In this document: positions 30,901 through 41,771 of the stretch, piece after piece | How the letters are laid out: the number at the start of each line of letters is the position of its first letter | Numbering within the stretch: the first letter of the stretch is position 1 | Origin: Chamaea fasciata | Lineage: Eukaryota > Chordata > Aves > Passeriformes > Sylviidae | Direction: 5' to 3' | Length of the DNA: 64,000 nucleotides | Assembly (NCBI GenBank): GCA_029207755.1 | Contig: JARCOQ010000171.1 | Span: 62,001-126,000 of the forward strand | Notes under the pieces: generated by a model | The model's input: only the letters and a program-made list of their open reading frames with translations | Told to the model about the DNA's origin: nothing | Database searches by the model: none | Position numbers and translations under genes: made by a program

Positions 30901-32980
30901 TTGGCCCTCCAAGGGAAGCTAGTCTTCCTGTTAAAGGCAGCTTGCATCTGGAAGAAATCCTGTTCCGTTCGGGATTGTAGGTGGCCGAGGCCAGGTGCCC
31001 CGCAGAGGGAGTTGGGCACAAAGGATGGGCTGTTTCCAGGGGTAAGTAAAGTCAGCTGCCCAGGTGCCTGATGTCAGTTTGTAGGAGGCCTTTGGCCCTC
31101 CATGTGAAGCCAGGTTTACTGCTTGTGGCAGCTTGCATCTGGAAGAAATCCTGTTCCGTTCGGGATTGTAGGTGGCCGAGGCCAGGTGCCCGGCAGAGGG
31201 AGTTGGGCACATATGATGGCTGGTTTCCAGGGGTAAGTAAGGTCAGCTGCCCAGGTGCCTGATGTCAGTTTGTAGGAGGCCTTTGGCCCTCCAAGGGATG
31301 ACAGGCTTCCAGTTTGTGGCAGCTTGCATCTGGAAGAAATGCTGTTCCGTTCAGGATTGTAGGTGGCCGAGGCCTGGAGCCCGGCAGAGGGAGTTGGGCA
31401 CAAAGGATGGACTGTTTCCAGGGGTAAGTAAAGTCAGCAGCCCAGGTGACTGATGTCAGTTTGTAGGAGGCCTTTGGCCCTCCAAGGGAAGCTAGTCTTC
31501 CAGCTTGTGGCAGCTTGCATCTGGAAGAAATCCTGTTCCGTTCGGGATTGTAGGTGGGCGAGGCCAGGTGCCCGGCAGAGGGAGTTGGGCACAAAGGATG
31601 GGCTGTTTCCAGGGGTAAGTAAAGTCAGCTGCCCAGGTGCCTGATGTCAGTTTGTAGGAGGCCTTTGGCCCCCCAAGTGAAGCCACGTTTCCAGCTTGTG
31701 GCAGCTTGCATCATGAAGAACTCCGGTACCGTTCGGGATTGTAGGTGGCCGAGGCCATCTGCCCGGCAGAGGGAGTTGGGCACAAAGGATGGCCTGTTTC
31801 CAGGGGTAAGTAAAGTCAGCTGCCCAGGTGCCTGATGTCAGTTTGTAGGAGGCCTTTGGCCCTCCAAGGGAAGCTTGTCTTCCAGTTTGTGGCAGCTTGC
31901 ATCTGGAAGCAATCCTGTTCCGTTCGGGATTGTAGGTGGGCGAGACCTGGTGCCCGGCAGAGGGAGTTGGGCACAAAGGATGGGCTGTTTCCAGGGGTAA
32001 GTAAAGTCAGCTGCCCAGGTGCCTGATGCCAGTATGTAGGAGGCCTTTGGTCCTCCATGGGAAACCAGTCTTCCAGCTTGTGGCAGCTTGCATCTGGAAG
32101 AAATCCTGTTCCGTTTGGGATTGTAGGTGGCCGAGGCCAGGTGCCCGGCAGAGGGAGTTGGGCACAAAGGATGGGCTGTTTCCAGGGGTAAGTAAAGTCA
32201 GCTGCCCAGGTGCCTGATGTCAGTTTGTAGGAGGCCTTTGGCCCTCCATGGAAAGCCAGGTTTACTGCTTGTGGCAGCTTGCATCTGGAAGAAATCCTGT
32301 TCCGTTCGGGATTGTAGGTGGCCGAGGCCAGGTGCCCGGCAGAGGGAGTTGGGCACATATGATGGCTGGTTTCCAGGGGTAAGTAAGGTCAGCTGCCCAG
32401 GTGCCTGATGTCAGTTTGTAGGAGGCCTTTGGCCCTCCAAGGGATGACAGGCTTCCAGTTTGTGGCAGCTTGCATCTGGAAGAAATCCTGTTCCGTTCAG
32501 GATTGTAGGTGGCCGAGGCCTGGAGCCCGGCAGAGGGAGTTGGGCACAAAGGATGGCCTGTTTCCAGGGGTAAGTAAAGTCAGCAGCCCAGGTGCCTGAT
32601 GTCAGTTTGTAGGAGGCCTTTGGCCCTCCAAGGGAAGCTAGTCTTCCAGCTTGTGGCAGCTTGCATCTGGAAGAAATCCTGTTCCGTTCGGGATTGTAGG
32701 TGGGCGAGGCCAGGTGCCCGGCAGAGGGAGTTGGGCACAAAGGATGGGCTGTTTCCAGGGGTAAGTAAAGTCAGCTGCCCAGGTGCCTGATGTCAGTTTG
32801 TAGGAGGCCTTTGGCCCCCCAAGTGAAGCCACGTTTCCAGCTTGTGGCAGCTTGCATCTGGAAGAACTCCGGTTCCGTTCGGGATTGTAGGTGGCCGAGG
32901 CCATCTGCCCGGCAGAGGGAGTTGGGCACAAAGGATGTCTTGTTTCCAGGGGTAAGTAAAGTCATCTGCCCAGGTGCCTG
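25150..32980 (+). repeat. HOR segment 8 (41 monomers)
   Basis: Order: D-E-A-F-M-L-G-A-K-K'-J-H-I-B-C, then D/K-K'-J-H-I-B-C-A-F-B-C-L-G-K-K'-J-H-I-B-C-A-F-H-I-B-C. There is no net indel over 7,831 bp. The K'-J-H-I-B-C run appears three times (from 26869, 28206 and 30689). The D/K chimera at 28015 has lost its E partner, which is why the D-E spacing is so long here. Confidence 0.83.
28015..28205 (+). repeat. D/K chimeric monomer lacking its E partner
   Basis: The front is family D (TTTTTAGG, CCATGGGAAGCCAGG, TGCTTGTGG). The tail from about 28100 is family K (GGTGGGCGAGGCC, GGTGCTTGGC, GTAAGTTAAG). It is the only D front not followed by E, which fits a deletion between a D and a K monomer. Confidence 0.8.
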
Positions 32981-34436
32981 ATGTCAGTTTTTAAAAGGCC
33001 TTTGGCCCTCCATGGGAAGCCAGGCTTCCTGCTTGTGTCAGCTTGCATCTGGAAGAAATCGTGTTCCGTTCGGGATTGTAGGGGGCCGGAGCTTGGTGCC
33101 CGGATGAGGGAGTTGGACACAAAGGATGGGCTGTTTCCAGGGGTAAGTAAAGTCAGCTGCCCAGGTGCCTGATGTCAGTTTGCAGGTGGCTATTGGTCCT
33201 CCATGGAAAGCCAGGCTTCCAGCTTGTGGCAGCTTGCATCGGGAAGTAATACTGATCTGTTCGGGATTGCAGGTGGCCGAGGCCTGGTGCCCGGCAGAGG
33301 GAGTTGGGCACAAAGGATGGCCTGTTTCCAGGGAAAAGTAAAGTCAGCTGCCCAGGTGCCTGATGTCAGTTTGTAGGAGGCCTTTGGCCCTCCAAGGGAA
33401 GCTTGTCTACCAGTTTGTGGCAGCTTGCATCTGGAAGCAATCCTGTTCCGTTCGGGATTGTAGGTGGGCGAGACCTGGTGCCCGGCAGAGGGAGTTGGGC
33501 ACAAAGGATGGGCTGTTTCCAGGGGTAAGTAAAGTCAGCTGCCCAGGTGCCTGATGTCAGTTTGTAGGAGGCCTTTGGCCATCCAAGGGAAGCTTGTCTT
33601 CCAGTTTGTGGCAGCTTGCATCTGGAAGAAATCCTGTTCCGTTCGGGATTGTAGGTGGGCGAGGCCAGGGTGCCCGGCAGAGGGAGTTGGGCACAAAGGA
33701 TGGCCTGTTTCCAGGGGTAAGTAAAGTCAGCTGCCCAGGTGCCTGATGTCAGTTTGTAGGAGGCCTTTGGCCCTCCATGGGAAGCCAGGCTTCCTGCTTG
33801 TGGCAGCTTGCATCTGGAAGAAATCCTGTTCCGTTCAGGATTGTAGGTGGCCGAGGCCTGGTGCCCGGCAGAGGGAGTTGGGCACAAAGGATGGGCTGTT
33901 TCCAGGGGTAAGTAAAGTCAGCTGCCCAGGTGCCTGATGTCAGTTTGTAGGAGGCCTTTGGCCCTCCAAGGGAAGCTTGTCTTCCAGTTTCTGGCAGCTT
34001 GCATCTGGAAGAAATCCTGTTCCGTTCGGGATTGTAGGTGGGCGAGGCCTGGTGCCCGGCAGAGGGAGTTGGGCACAAAGGATGGGCTGTTTCCAGGGGT
34101 AAGTAAAGTCAGCTGCCCAGGTGCCTGATGTCAGTTTGTAGGAGGCCTTTGGCCCTCCAAGAGAAGCTTGTCTTCCAGTTTGTGGCAGCTTGCATCTGGA
34201 AGAAATCCTGTTCCGTTCGGGATTGTAGGTGGGCGAGGCCTGGTGCTTGGCAGAGGGAGTTGGGCACAAAGGATGGGCTGTTTCCAGGGGTAAGTTAAGT
34301 CAGCTGCCCAAATGTCTGATGTCAGTTTATAGGAGGCCTTTGGCCCTCCAAGGGAAGCTAGTCTTCCTGTTAAAGGCAGCTTGCATCTGGAAGAAATCCT
34401 GTTCCGTTCGGGATTGTAGGTGGCCGAGGCCAGGTG

Positions 34437-36066
34437 CCGGCAGAGGGAGTTGGGCACAAAGGATGGGCTGTTTCCAGGGGTAAGTAAAGTCAGCTGCCCA
34501 GGTGCTTGATGTCAGTTTGTAGGAGGCCCTTTGGCCCCTCCATGGGAAGCCAGGTTTACTGCTTGTGGCAGCTTGCATCTGGAAGAAATCCTGTTCCGTT
34601 CGGGATTGTAGGTGGCCGAGGCCAGGTGCCCCGGCAGAGGGAGTTGGGCACATATGATGGCTGGTTTCCAGGGGTAAGTAAGGTCAGCTGCCCAGGGTGC
34701 CTGATGTCAGTTTGTAGGAGGCCTTTGGCCCTCCTAGGGATGACAGGCTTCCAGTTTGTGGCAGCTTGCATCTGGAAGAAATCCTGTTCCGTTCAGGATT
34801 GTAGGTGGCCGAGGCCTGGAGTCCGGCAGAGGGAGTTGGGCACAAAGGATGGCCTGTTTCCAGGGGTAAGTAAAGTCAGCTGCCCAGGTGCCTGATGTCA
34901 GTTTGTTGGTGGCCTTTGGCCCTCCAAGGGAAGCTAGTCTTCCAGCTTGTGGCAGCTTGCATCTGGAAGAAATCCTGTTCCGTTCGGGATTGTAGGTGGG
35001 CGAGGCCAGGTGCCCGGCAGAGGGAGTTGGGCACAAAGGATGGGCTGTTTCCAGGGGTAAGTAAAGTCAGCTGCCCAGGGTGCCTGATGTCAGTTTGTAG
35101 GAGGCCTTTGGCCCCCCAAGTGAAAGCCACGTTTCCAGCTTGTGGCAGCTTGCATCTGGAAGAACTCCGGTTCCGTTCGGGATTGTAGGTGGCCGAGGCC
35201 ATCTGCCCGGCAGAGGGAGTTGGGCACAAAGGATGGGCTATTTCCAGGGGTAAGTAAAGTCAGCTGCCCAGGTGCCTGATGTCAGTTTGTAGGAGGCCTT
35301 TGGCCCTCCAAGGGAAGCCAGTCTTCCAGTTTGTGGCAGCTTGCATCTGGAAGCAATCCTGTTCCGTTCGGGATTGTAGGTGGGCGAGACCTGGTGCCCG
35401 GCAGAGGGAGTTTGGCACAAAGGATGGCCTGTTTTCCAGGGGTAAGTAAAGTCAGCTGCCCAGGTGCCTGATGCCAGTATGTAGGAGGCCTTTGGTCCTC
35501 CATGGGAAACCAGTCTTCCAGCTTGTGGCAGCTTTGCATCTGGAAGAAATCCTGTTCCGTTCGGGATTGTAGGTGGCCGAGGCCTGGTGCCCGGCAGAGG
35601 GAGTTGGGCACAAAGGATGGGCTGTTTCCAGGGGTAAGTAAAGTCAGCTCCCAGGTGCCTGATGTCAGTTTGTAGGAGGCCTTTGGCCCTCCATGGGAAG
35701 CCAGGTTTACTGCTTGTGGCAGCTTGCATGTGGAAGAAATCCTGTTCCGTTCGGGATTGTAGGTGGCCGAGGCCAGGTGCCCGGCAGAGGGAGTTGGGCA
35801 CATATGATGGCTGGTATCCAGGGGTAAGTAAGGTCAGCTGCCCAGGTGCCTGATGTCAGTTTGTAGGAGGCCTTTGGCCCTCCAAGGGATGACAGGCTTC
35901 CTGCTTGTGGCAAGCTTGCATCTGGAAGAAATCCTGTTCCGTTCAGGATTGTAGGTGGCCGAGGCCTGGTGCCCGGCAGAGGGAGTTGGGCACAAAGGAT
36001 GGGCTGTTTCCAGGGGTAAGTAAAGTCAGCTGCCCAGGTGCCTGATGTCAGTTTGTAGGAGGCCTT
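34437..36066. other. Indel-rich stretch, suspected assembly or polishing error
   Basis: About 12 one-base indels occur in 1.63 kb: -1 near 34437 (GTGCCGG), +1 near 34528, 34537, 34631, 34696, 35079, 35124, 35433, 35534, -1 near 35649, +1 near 35912 and -1 near 36065. Most add or remove a base in a short homopolymer. The remaining 62.4 kb has about 15 such indels. The monomers are otherwise ordinary H, I, B, C, A, F members. Confidence 0.75.
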
Positions 36067-37953
36067 GGCCCTCCAAGGGAAGCTTGTCTTCCAGTTTGTG
36101 GCAGCTTGCATCTGGAAGAAATCCTGTTCCGTTCGGGATTGTAGGTGGGCGAGGCCTGGTGCCCGGCAGAGGGAGTTGGGCACAAAGGATGGGCTGTTTC
36201 CAGGGGTAAGTAAAGTCAGCTGCCCAGGTGCCTGATGTCAGTTTGTAGGAGGCATTTGGCCCTCCAAGGGAAGCTTGTCTTCCAGTTTGTGGCAGCTTGC
36301 ATCTGGAAGCAATCCTGTTCCGTTCGGGATTGTAGGTGGGCGAGACCTGGTGCCCGGCAGAGGGAGTTGGGCACAAAGGATGGGCTGTTTCCAGGGGTAA
36401 GTAAAGTCAGCTGCCCAGGTGCCTGATGCCAGTTTGTAGGAGGCCTTTGGTCCTCCATGGGAAACCAGTCTTCCAGTTTGTGGCAGCTTGCATCTGGAAG
36501 AAATCCTGTTCCGTTCGGGATTGTAGGTGGCCGAGGCCAGGTGCCCGGCAGAGGGAGTTGGGCACAAAGGATGGCTTGTTTCCAGGGGTAAGTAAAGTCA
36601 GCTGCCCAGGTGCCTAATGTTAGTTTGTAGGAGGCCTTTGGCCCTCCAAGGGAAGCTTGTCTTCCAGTTTGTGGCAGCATGCATCTGGAAGAAATGCTGT
36701 TTCGTTCGGGATTGCAGGTGGCCGAGGCCAGGTGCCCGGCAGAGGGAGTTGGGCACAAAGGATGTCCTGTTTAGAGGGGTAAGTAAAGTCAGCTGCCCAG
36801 GTGCCTGATGTCAGTTTGTAGGAGGCCTTTGGCCCTCCTTGGGAAGCCAGGCTTCCTGGTTGTGGCAGCTTGCATCTGGAAGAAATCCTGTTCCGTTCAG
36901 GATTGTAGGTGGCCGAGGCCTGGTGCCCGGCAGAGGGAGTTGGGCACAAAGGATGGCCTGTTTCCAGGGGTAAGTAAAGTCAGCTGCCCAGGTGCCTGAT
37001 GTCAGTTTGTAGGAGGCCTTTGGCCCTCCAAGGTAAGCTTGTCTTCCAGTTTTTGGCAGCTTGCATCTGGAAGAAATCCTGTTCCGTTCGGGATTGTAGG
37101 TGGGCGAGGCCTGGTGCCCGGCAGAGGGAGTTGGGCACAAAGGATGGGCTGTTTCCAGGGGTAAGTAAAGTCAGCTGCCCAGGTGCCTGATGTCAGTTTG
37201 TAGGAGGCCTTTGGCCCTCCATGGGAAGCCAGGCTTCCTGCTTGTGGCAGCTTGCATCTGGAAGAAATCCTGTTCCGTTCAGGATTGTAGGTGGCCGAGG
37301 CCTGGTGCCCGGCAGAGGGAGTTGGGCACAAAGGATGGGCTGTTTCCAGGGGTAAGTAAAGTCAGCTGCCCAGGTGCCTGATGTCAGTTTGTAGGAGGCC
37401 TTTGGCCCTCCATGGGAAGCCAGGTTTACTGCTTGTGGCAGCTTGCATCTGGAAGAAATCCTGTTCCGTTCGGGATTGTAGGTGGCCGAGGCCATCTTCC
37501 CGGCAGAGGGAGTTGGGCACAAAGGATGGCCTGTTTCCAGGGGTAAGTAAAGTCAGCTGCTCAGGCGCCTGATGTCAGTTTGTAGGAGGCCTTTGGCCCT
37601 CCAAGGGAAGCTTGTCTTCCAGTTTGTGGCAGCTTGCATCTGGAAGCAATCCTGTTCCGTTCGGGATTGTAGGTGGGCGAGACCTGGTGCCCGGCAGAGG
37701 GAGTTGGGCACAAAGGATGGGCTGTTTCCAGGGGTAAGTAAAGTCAGCTGCCCAGGTGCCTGATGCCAGTATGTAGGAGGCCTTTGGTCCTCCATGGGAA
37801 ACCAGTCTTCCAGCTTGTGGCAGCTTGCATCTGGAAGAAATCCTGTTCCGTTCGGGATTGTAGGTGGCCGAGGCCAGGTGCCCGGCAGAGGGAGTTGGGC
37901 ACAAAGGATGGGCTGTTTCCAGGGGTAAGTAAAGTCAGCTGCCCAGGTGCCTG

Positions 37954-38717
37954 ATGTCAGTTTGTAGGAGGCCTTTGGCCCTCCATGGGAAGCCAGGTTT
38001 ACTGCTTGTGGCAGCTTGCATCTGGAAGAAATCCTGTTCCGTTCGGGATTGTAGGTGGCCGAGGCCAGGTGCCCGGCAGAGGGAGTTGGGCACATATGAT
38101 GGCTGGTATCCAGGGGTAAGTAAGGTCAGCTGCCCAGGTGCCTGATGTCAGTTTGTAGGAGGCCTTTGGCCCTCCAAGGGATGACAGGCTTCCTCCTTGT
38201 GGCAGCTTGCATCTGGAAGAAATCCTGTTCCGTTCAGGATTGTAGGTGGCCGAGGCCTGGTGCCCGGCAGAGGGAGTTGGGCACAAAGGATGGGCTGTTT
38301 CCAGGGGTAAGTAAAGTCAGCTGCCCAGGTGCCTGATGTCAGTTTGTAGGAGGCCTTTGGCCCTCCATGGGAAGCCAGGTTGACTGCTTGTGGCAGCTTG
38401 CATCTGGAAGAAATCCTGTTCCGTTCGGGATTGTAGGTGGCCGAGGCCAGGTGCCCGGCAGAGGGAGTTGGGCACATATGATGGCTGGTATCCAGGGGTA
38501 AGTAAGGTCAGCTGCCCAGGTGCCTGATGTCAGTTTGTAGGAGGCCTTTGGCCCTCCAAGGGATGACAGGCTTCCAGTTTGTGGCAGCTTGCATCTGGAA
38601 GAAATCCTGTTCCGTTCAGGATTGTAGGTGGGCGAGGCCAGGTGCCCCGCAGAGGGAGTTGGGCACAAAGGATGTCCTGTTTAGAGGGGTAAGTAAAGTC
38701 AGCTGCCCACGTGCCTG
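37954..38717 (+). repeat. H-I dimer duplicated in tandem
   Basis: H (37954), I' (38145), H (38336) and I/M (38527). Both H copies share GGCTGGTATCC, also seen at 35814, so a 382-bp dimer was duplicated. The second H has GGTTGACTGC and the second I has acquired the TTTAGAGG tail of M. Confidence 0.75.
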
Positions 38718-40625
38718 ATGTCAGTTTGTAGGAGGCCTTTGGCCCTCCAAGGGAAGCTTGTCTTCCAGTTTGTGGCAGCTTGCATCTGGAAGCAATCCTG
38801 TTCCGTTCGGGATTGTAGGTGGGCGAGACCTGGTGCCCGGCAGAGGGAGTTGGGCACAAATGATGGCCTGTTTCCAGGGGTAAGTAAAGTCAGCTGCCCT
38901 GGTGCCTGATGTCAGTTTGTAGGAGGCCTTTGGCCCTCCAAGGGAAGCCTGTCTTCCAGTTTGTGGCAGCTTGCAGTTTGAAGAAATCCTGTTCCGTTCG
39001 GGATTGTAGGAGGGCGAGGCCTGGTGCCCGGCAGAGGGAGTTGGGCACAAAGGATGGGCTGTTTCCAGGGGTAAGTAAAGTCAGCTGCCCAGGTGCCTGA
39101 TGTCAGTTTGTAGGAGGACTTTGGCCCTCCAAGGGAAGCTTGTCTTCCAGTTTGTGGCAGCTTGCATCTGGAAGAAATCCTGTTCCGTTCGGGATTGTAG
39201 GTGGGCGAGGCCTTGTGCTTGGCAGAGGGAGTTGGGCACAAATGATGGCCTGTTTCTTTAGGAAAGTAAAGTCAGCTTCCCCGGTGCCTGATGTCAGTTT
39301 GTAGGAGGCCTTTGGCCCTCCAAGTGAAGCCACATTTCCAGCTTTTGCAGCTTGCATCTGGAAGAACTCCTGTTCCGTTCAGGATTGTAGGTGGCCAAAG
39401 CTGTGGGCCCGGCTGAGGGAGTTGGGCACAAATGATGGCCTGTTTCCAGGGGTAAGTAAAGTCAGCTGCCCAGGTGCCTGATGTCAGTTTGTAGGAGGCC
39501 TTTGGCCCTCCAAGGGAAGCTTGTCTTCCTGTTCAAGGCAGTTTGCATCGGGAAGAAATCCTGTTCCGTTCGGGATTGTAGGTGGCCGGAGCTGGGTGCC
39601 CAGCTGAGGGAGTTGGGCACAAAGGATGGCCTGTTTCCAGGGGTAAGTAAAGTCAGCTGCCCAGGTGCCTGATGTCAGTTTGTAGGAGGCCTTTGGCCCT
39701 CCAAGGGAAGCTAGTCTTCAAGCTTGTGGCAGCTTGCATCTGGAAGAAATGCTGCTCCGTTCGGGATTGTAGGTGGCCGAGGCCAGGTGCCCGGCAGAGG
39801 GAGTTGGGCACAAAGGATGTCCTGTTTAGAGGGGTAAGTAAAGTCAGCTGCCCACGTGCCTGATGTCAGTTTGTAGGAGGCCTTTGGCCCTCCATGGGAA
39901 GCCAGGCTTCCTGCTTGTGGCAGCTTGCATCTGGAAGAAATCCTGTTCCGTTCGGGATTGTAGGTGGCCGAGGCCAGGTGCCCGGCAGAGGGAGTTGGGC
40001 ACACTCGATGGCCTGTTTCAAGGGGTAAGTAAAGTCAGCTGCCCAGGTGCCTGTTGTCAGTTTGTAGGAGGCCAATGGCCCTCCAAGGGATGCCACGTTT
40101 CAGCTTGTGGCAGCTTGCATCTGGAAGAACTCCGGTTCCGTTCGGGATTGTAGGTGGCCGAGGCCAGGTGCCCGGCAGAGGGAGTTGGGCACAAAGGATG
40201 GCCTGTTTCCAGGGATAAGTAAAGTCAGCTGCCCAGGTGCCTGATGTCAGTTTGTAGGAGGCCTTTGACCCACCAAGAGAAGCCAGGTTTCCTGCTTGTG
40301 GCAGCTTGCATCTGGAAGAAATCCTGTTACGTTCGGGATTGTAGGTTGCCGGAGCAGGGTGCCCGGCAGAGGAAGTTGGGCACAAAGGATGGCCTGTTTC
40401 CAGGGGTAAGTAAAGTCAGCTGCCCAGGTGCCTGATGTCAGTTTGTAGGAGGCCTTTGGCCCTCCAAGGGAAGCCAGGTTTCCTGCTTGTGGCAGCTTGC
40501 ATCTGGAAGATATCCTGTTACGTTCGGGATTGTAGGTGGCCGAGGCCTGGTGCTTGGCAGAGGGAGTTGGGCACAAAGGATGGGCTGTTTCCAGGGGTAA
40601 GTAAAGTCAGCTGCCCAGGTGCCTG

Positions 40626-40816
40626 ATGTCAGTTTGTAGGAGGCATTTGGCCCTCCAAGGGAAGACAGGCTTCCAGTTTGTGGCAGCTTGCATCTGGAAG
40701 AAATCCTGTTCCGTTCGGGATTGTAGGTGGCCGAGGCCAGGTGCCCGGCAGAGGGAGTTGGGCACAAATGATGGCCTGTTTCTTTAGGAAAGTAAAGTCA
40801 GCTGCCCAGGTGCCTG
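40626..40816 (+). repeat. I/Q mosaic monomer with Q tail (type copy)
   Basis: The front is AGGCATTTGGCCCTCC and GAAGACAGGC. The Q tail is ATGATGGCCTGTTTC followed by TTTAGGAAAGTAAAG, which replaces the usual CCAGGGGTAAGT, so both the GTAAGT hexamer and the last G run are lost. Q tails occur at about 39253, 40771, 40972, 44790, 49755, 53768, 57779, 60260 and 62551, almost always just before an N monomer. Confidence 0.8.
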
Positions 40817-41771
40817 ATGTCAGTTTGTAGGAGGCCTTTGGCCCTCCAAGTGAACCCACATTTCCAGCTTGTGGCAGCTTGCATCTGGAAGAACTCCTGT
40901 TCCGTTCGGGATTGTAGGTGGCCGAGGCCAGGTGCCCGGCAGAGGGAGTTGGGCACAAATGATGGCCTGTTTCTTTAGGAAAGTAAAGTCAGCTGCCCAG
41001 GTGCCTGATGTCAGTTTGTAGGAGGCCTTTGGCCCTCCAAGTGAAGCCACATTTCCAGCTTGTGGCAGCTTGCATCTGGAAGAAATCCTGTTCCGTTCGG
41101 GATTGTAGGTGGCCAAAGCTCTGGGCCCGGCAGAGGGAGTTGGGCACAAAGGATGGCCTGTTTCCAGGGGTAAGTAAAGTCAGCTGCCCAGGTGCCTGAT
41201 GTCAGTTTGTAGGAGGCCTTTGGCCCTCCATGGGAAGCTTGTCTTCCTGTTCAAGGCAGTTTGCATCGGGAAGAAATCCTGTTTCGTTCGGGATTGTAGG
41301 TGGCCGGAGCTGGGTGCCCAGCTGAGGGAGTTAGGCACAAAGGATGGCCTGTTTCCAGGGGTAAGTAAAGTCAGCTGCCCAGGTGCCTGATGTCAGTTTG
41401 TAGGAGGCCTTTGGCCCTCCATGGGAAGCCAGGCTTCCTGCTTGTGGCAGCTTGCATCTGGAAGAAATCCTGTTCCGTTCGGGATTGTAGGTGGCCGAGG
41501 CCAGGTGCCCGGCAGAGGGAGTTGGGCACATATGATGGCTGGTTTCCAGGGGTAAGTAAGGTCAGCTGCCCAGGTGCCTGATGTCAGTTTGTAGGAGGCC
41601 TTTGGCCCTCCAAGGGAAGCTTGTCTTCCAGTTTGTGGCAGCTTGCATCTGGAAGAAATCCTGTTCCGTTCGGGATTGTAGGTGGCCGAGGCCAGGTGCC
41701 CGGCAGAGGGAGTTGGGCACAAAGGATGGGCTGTTTCCAGGGGTAAGTAAAGTCAGCTGCCCAGGTGCCTG

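Larger units (their letters stand above)
32981..41771 (+). repeat. HOR segment 9 (46 monomers, domain transition)
   Basis: Order: D-E-A-A-G-A-K-J-H-I-B-C-A-F-H-I'-A-A-F-M-L-A-G-H-A-F-H-I'-H-I/M-A-A, then K/Q-N-O-B/M-G-C-P-P'-I/Q-N/Q-N-O-G/H-A. The first N, O, P and Q elements of the window appear from 39253. The segment has the longest D-E gap and includes the indel-rich stretch at 34.4-36.1 kb. Confidence 0.8.

Noticed and set aside
34506..35801. Longer frames (129-187 codons) in 34.5-35.8 kb
   Set aside because: These arise because the cluster of one-base indels shifts frames and joins pieces of neighbouring monomers. They are not genes.
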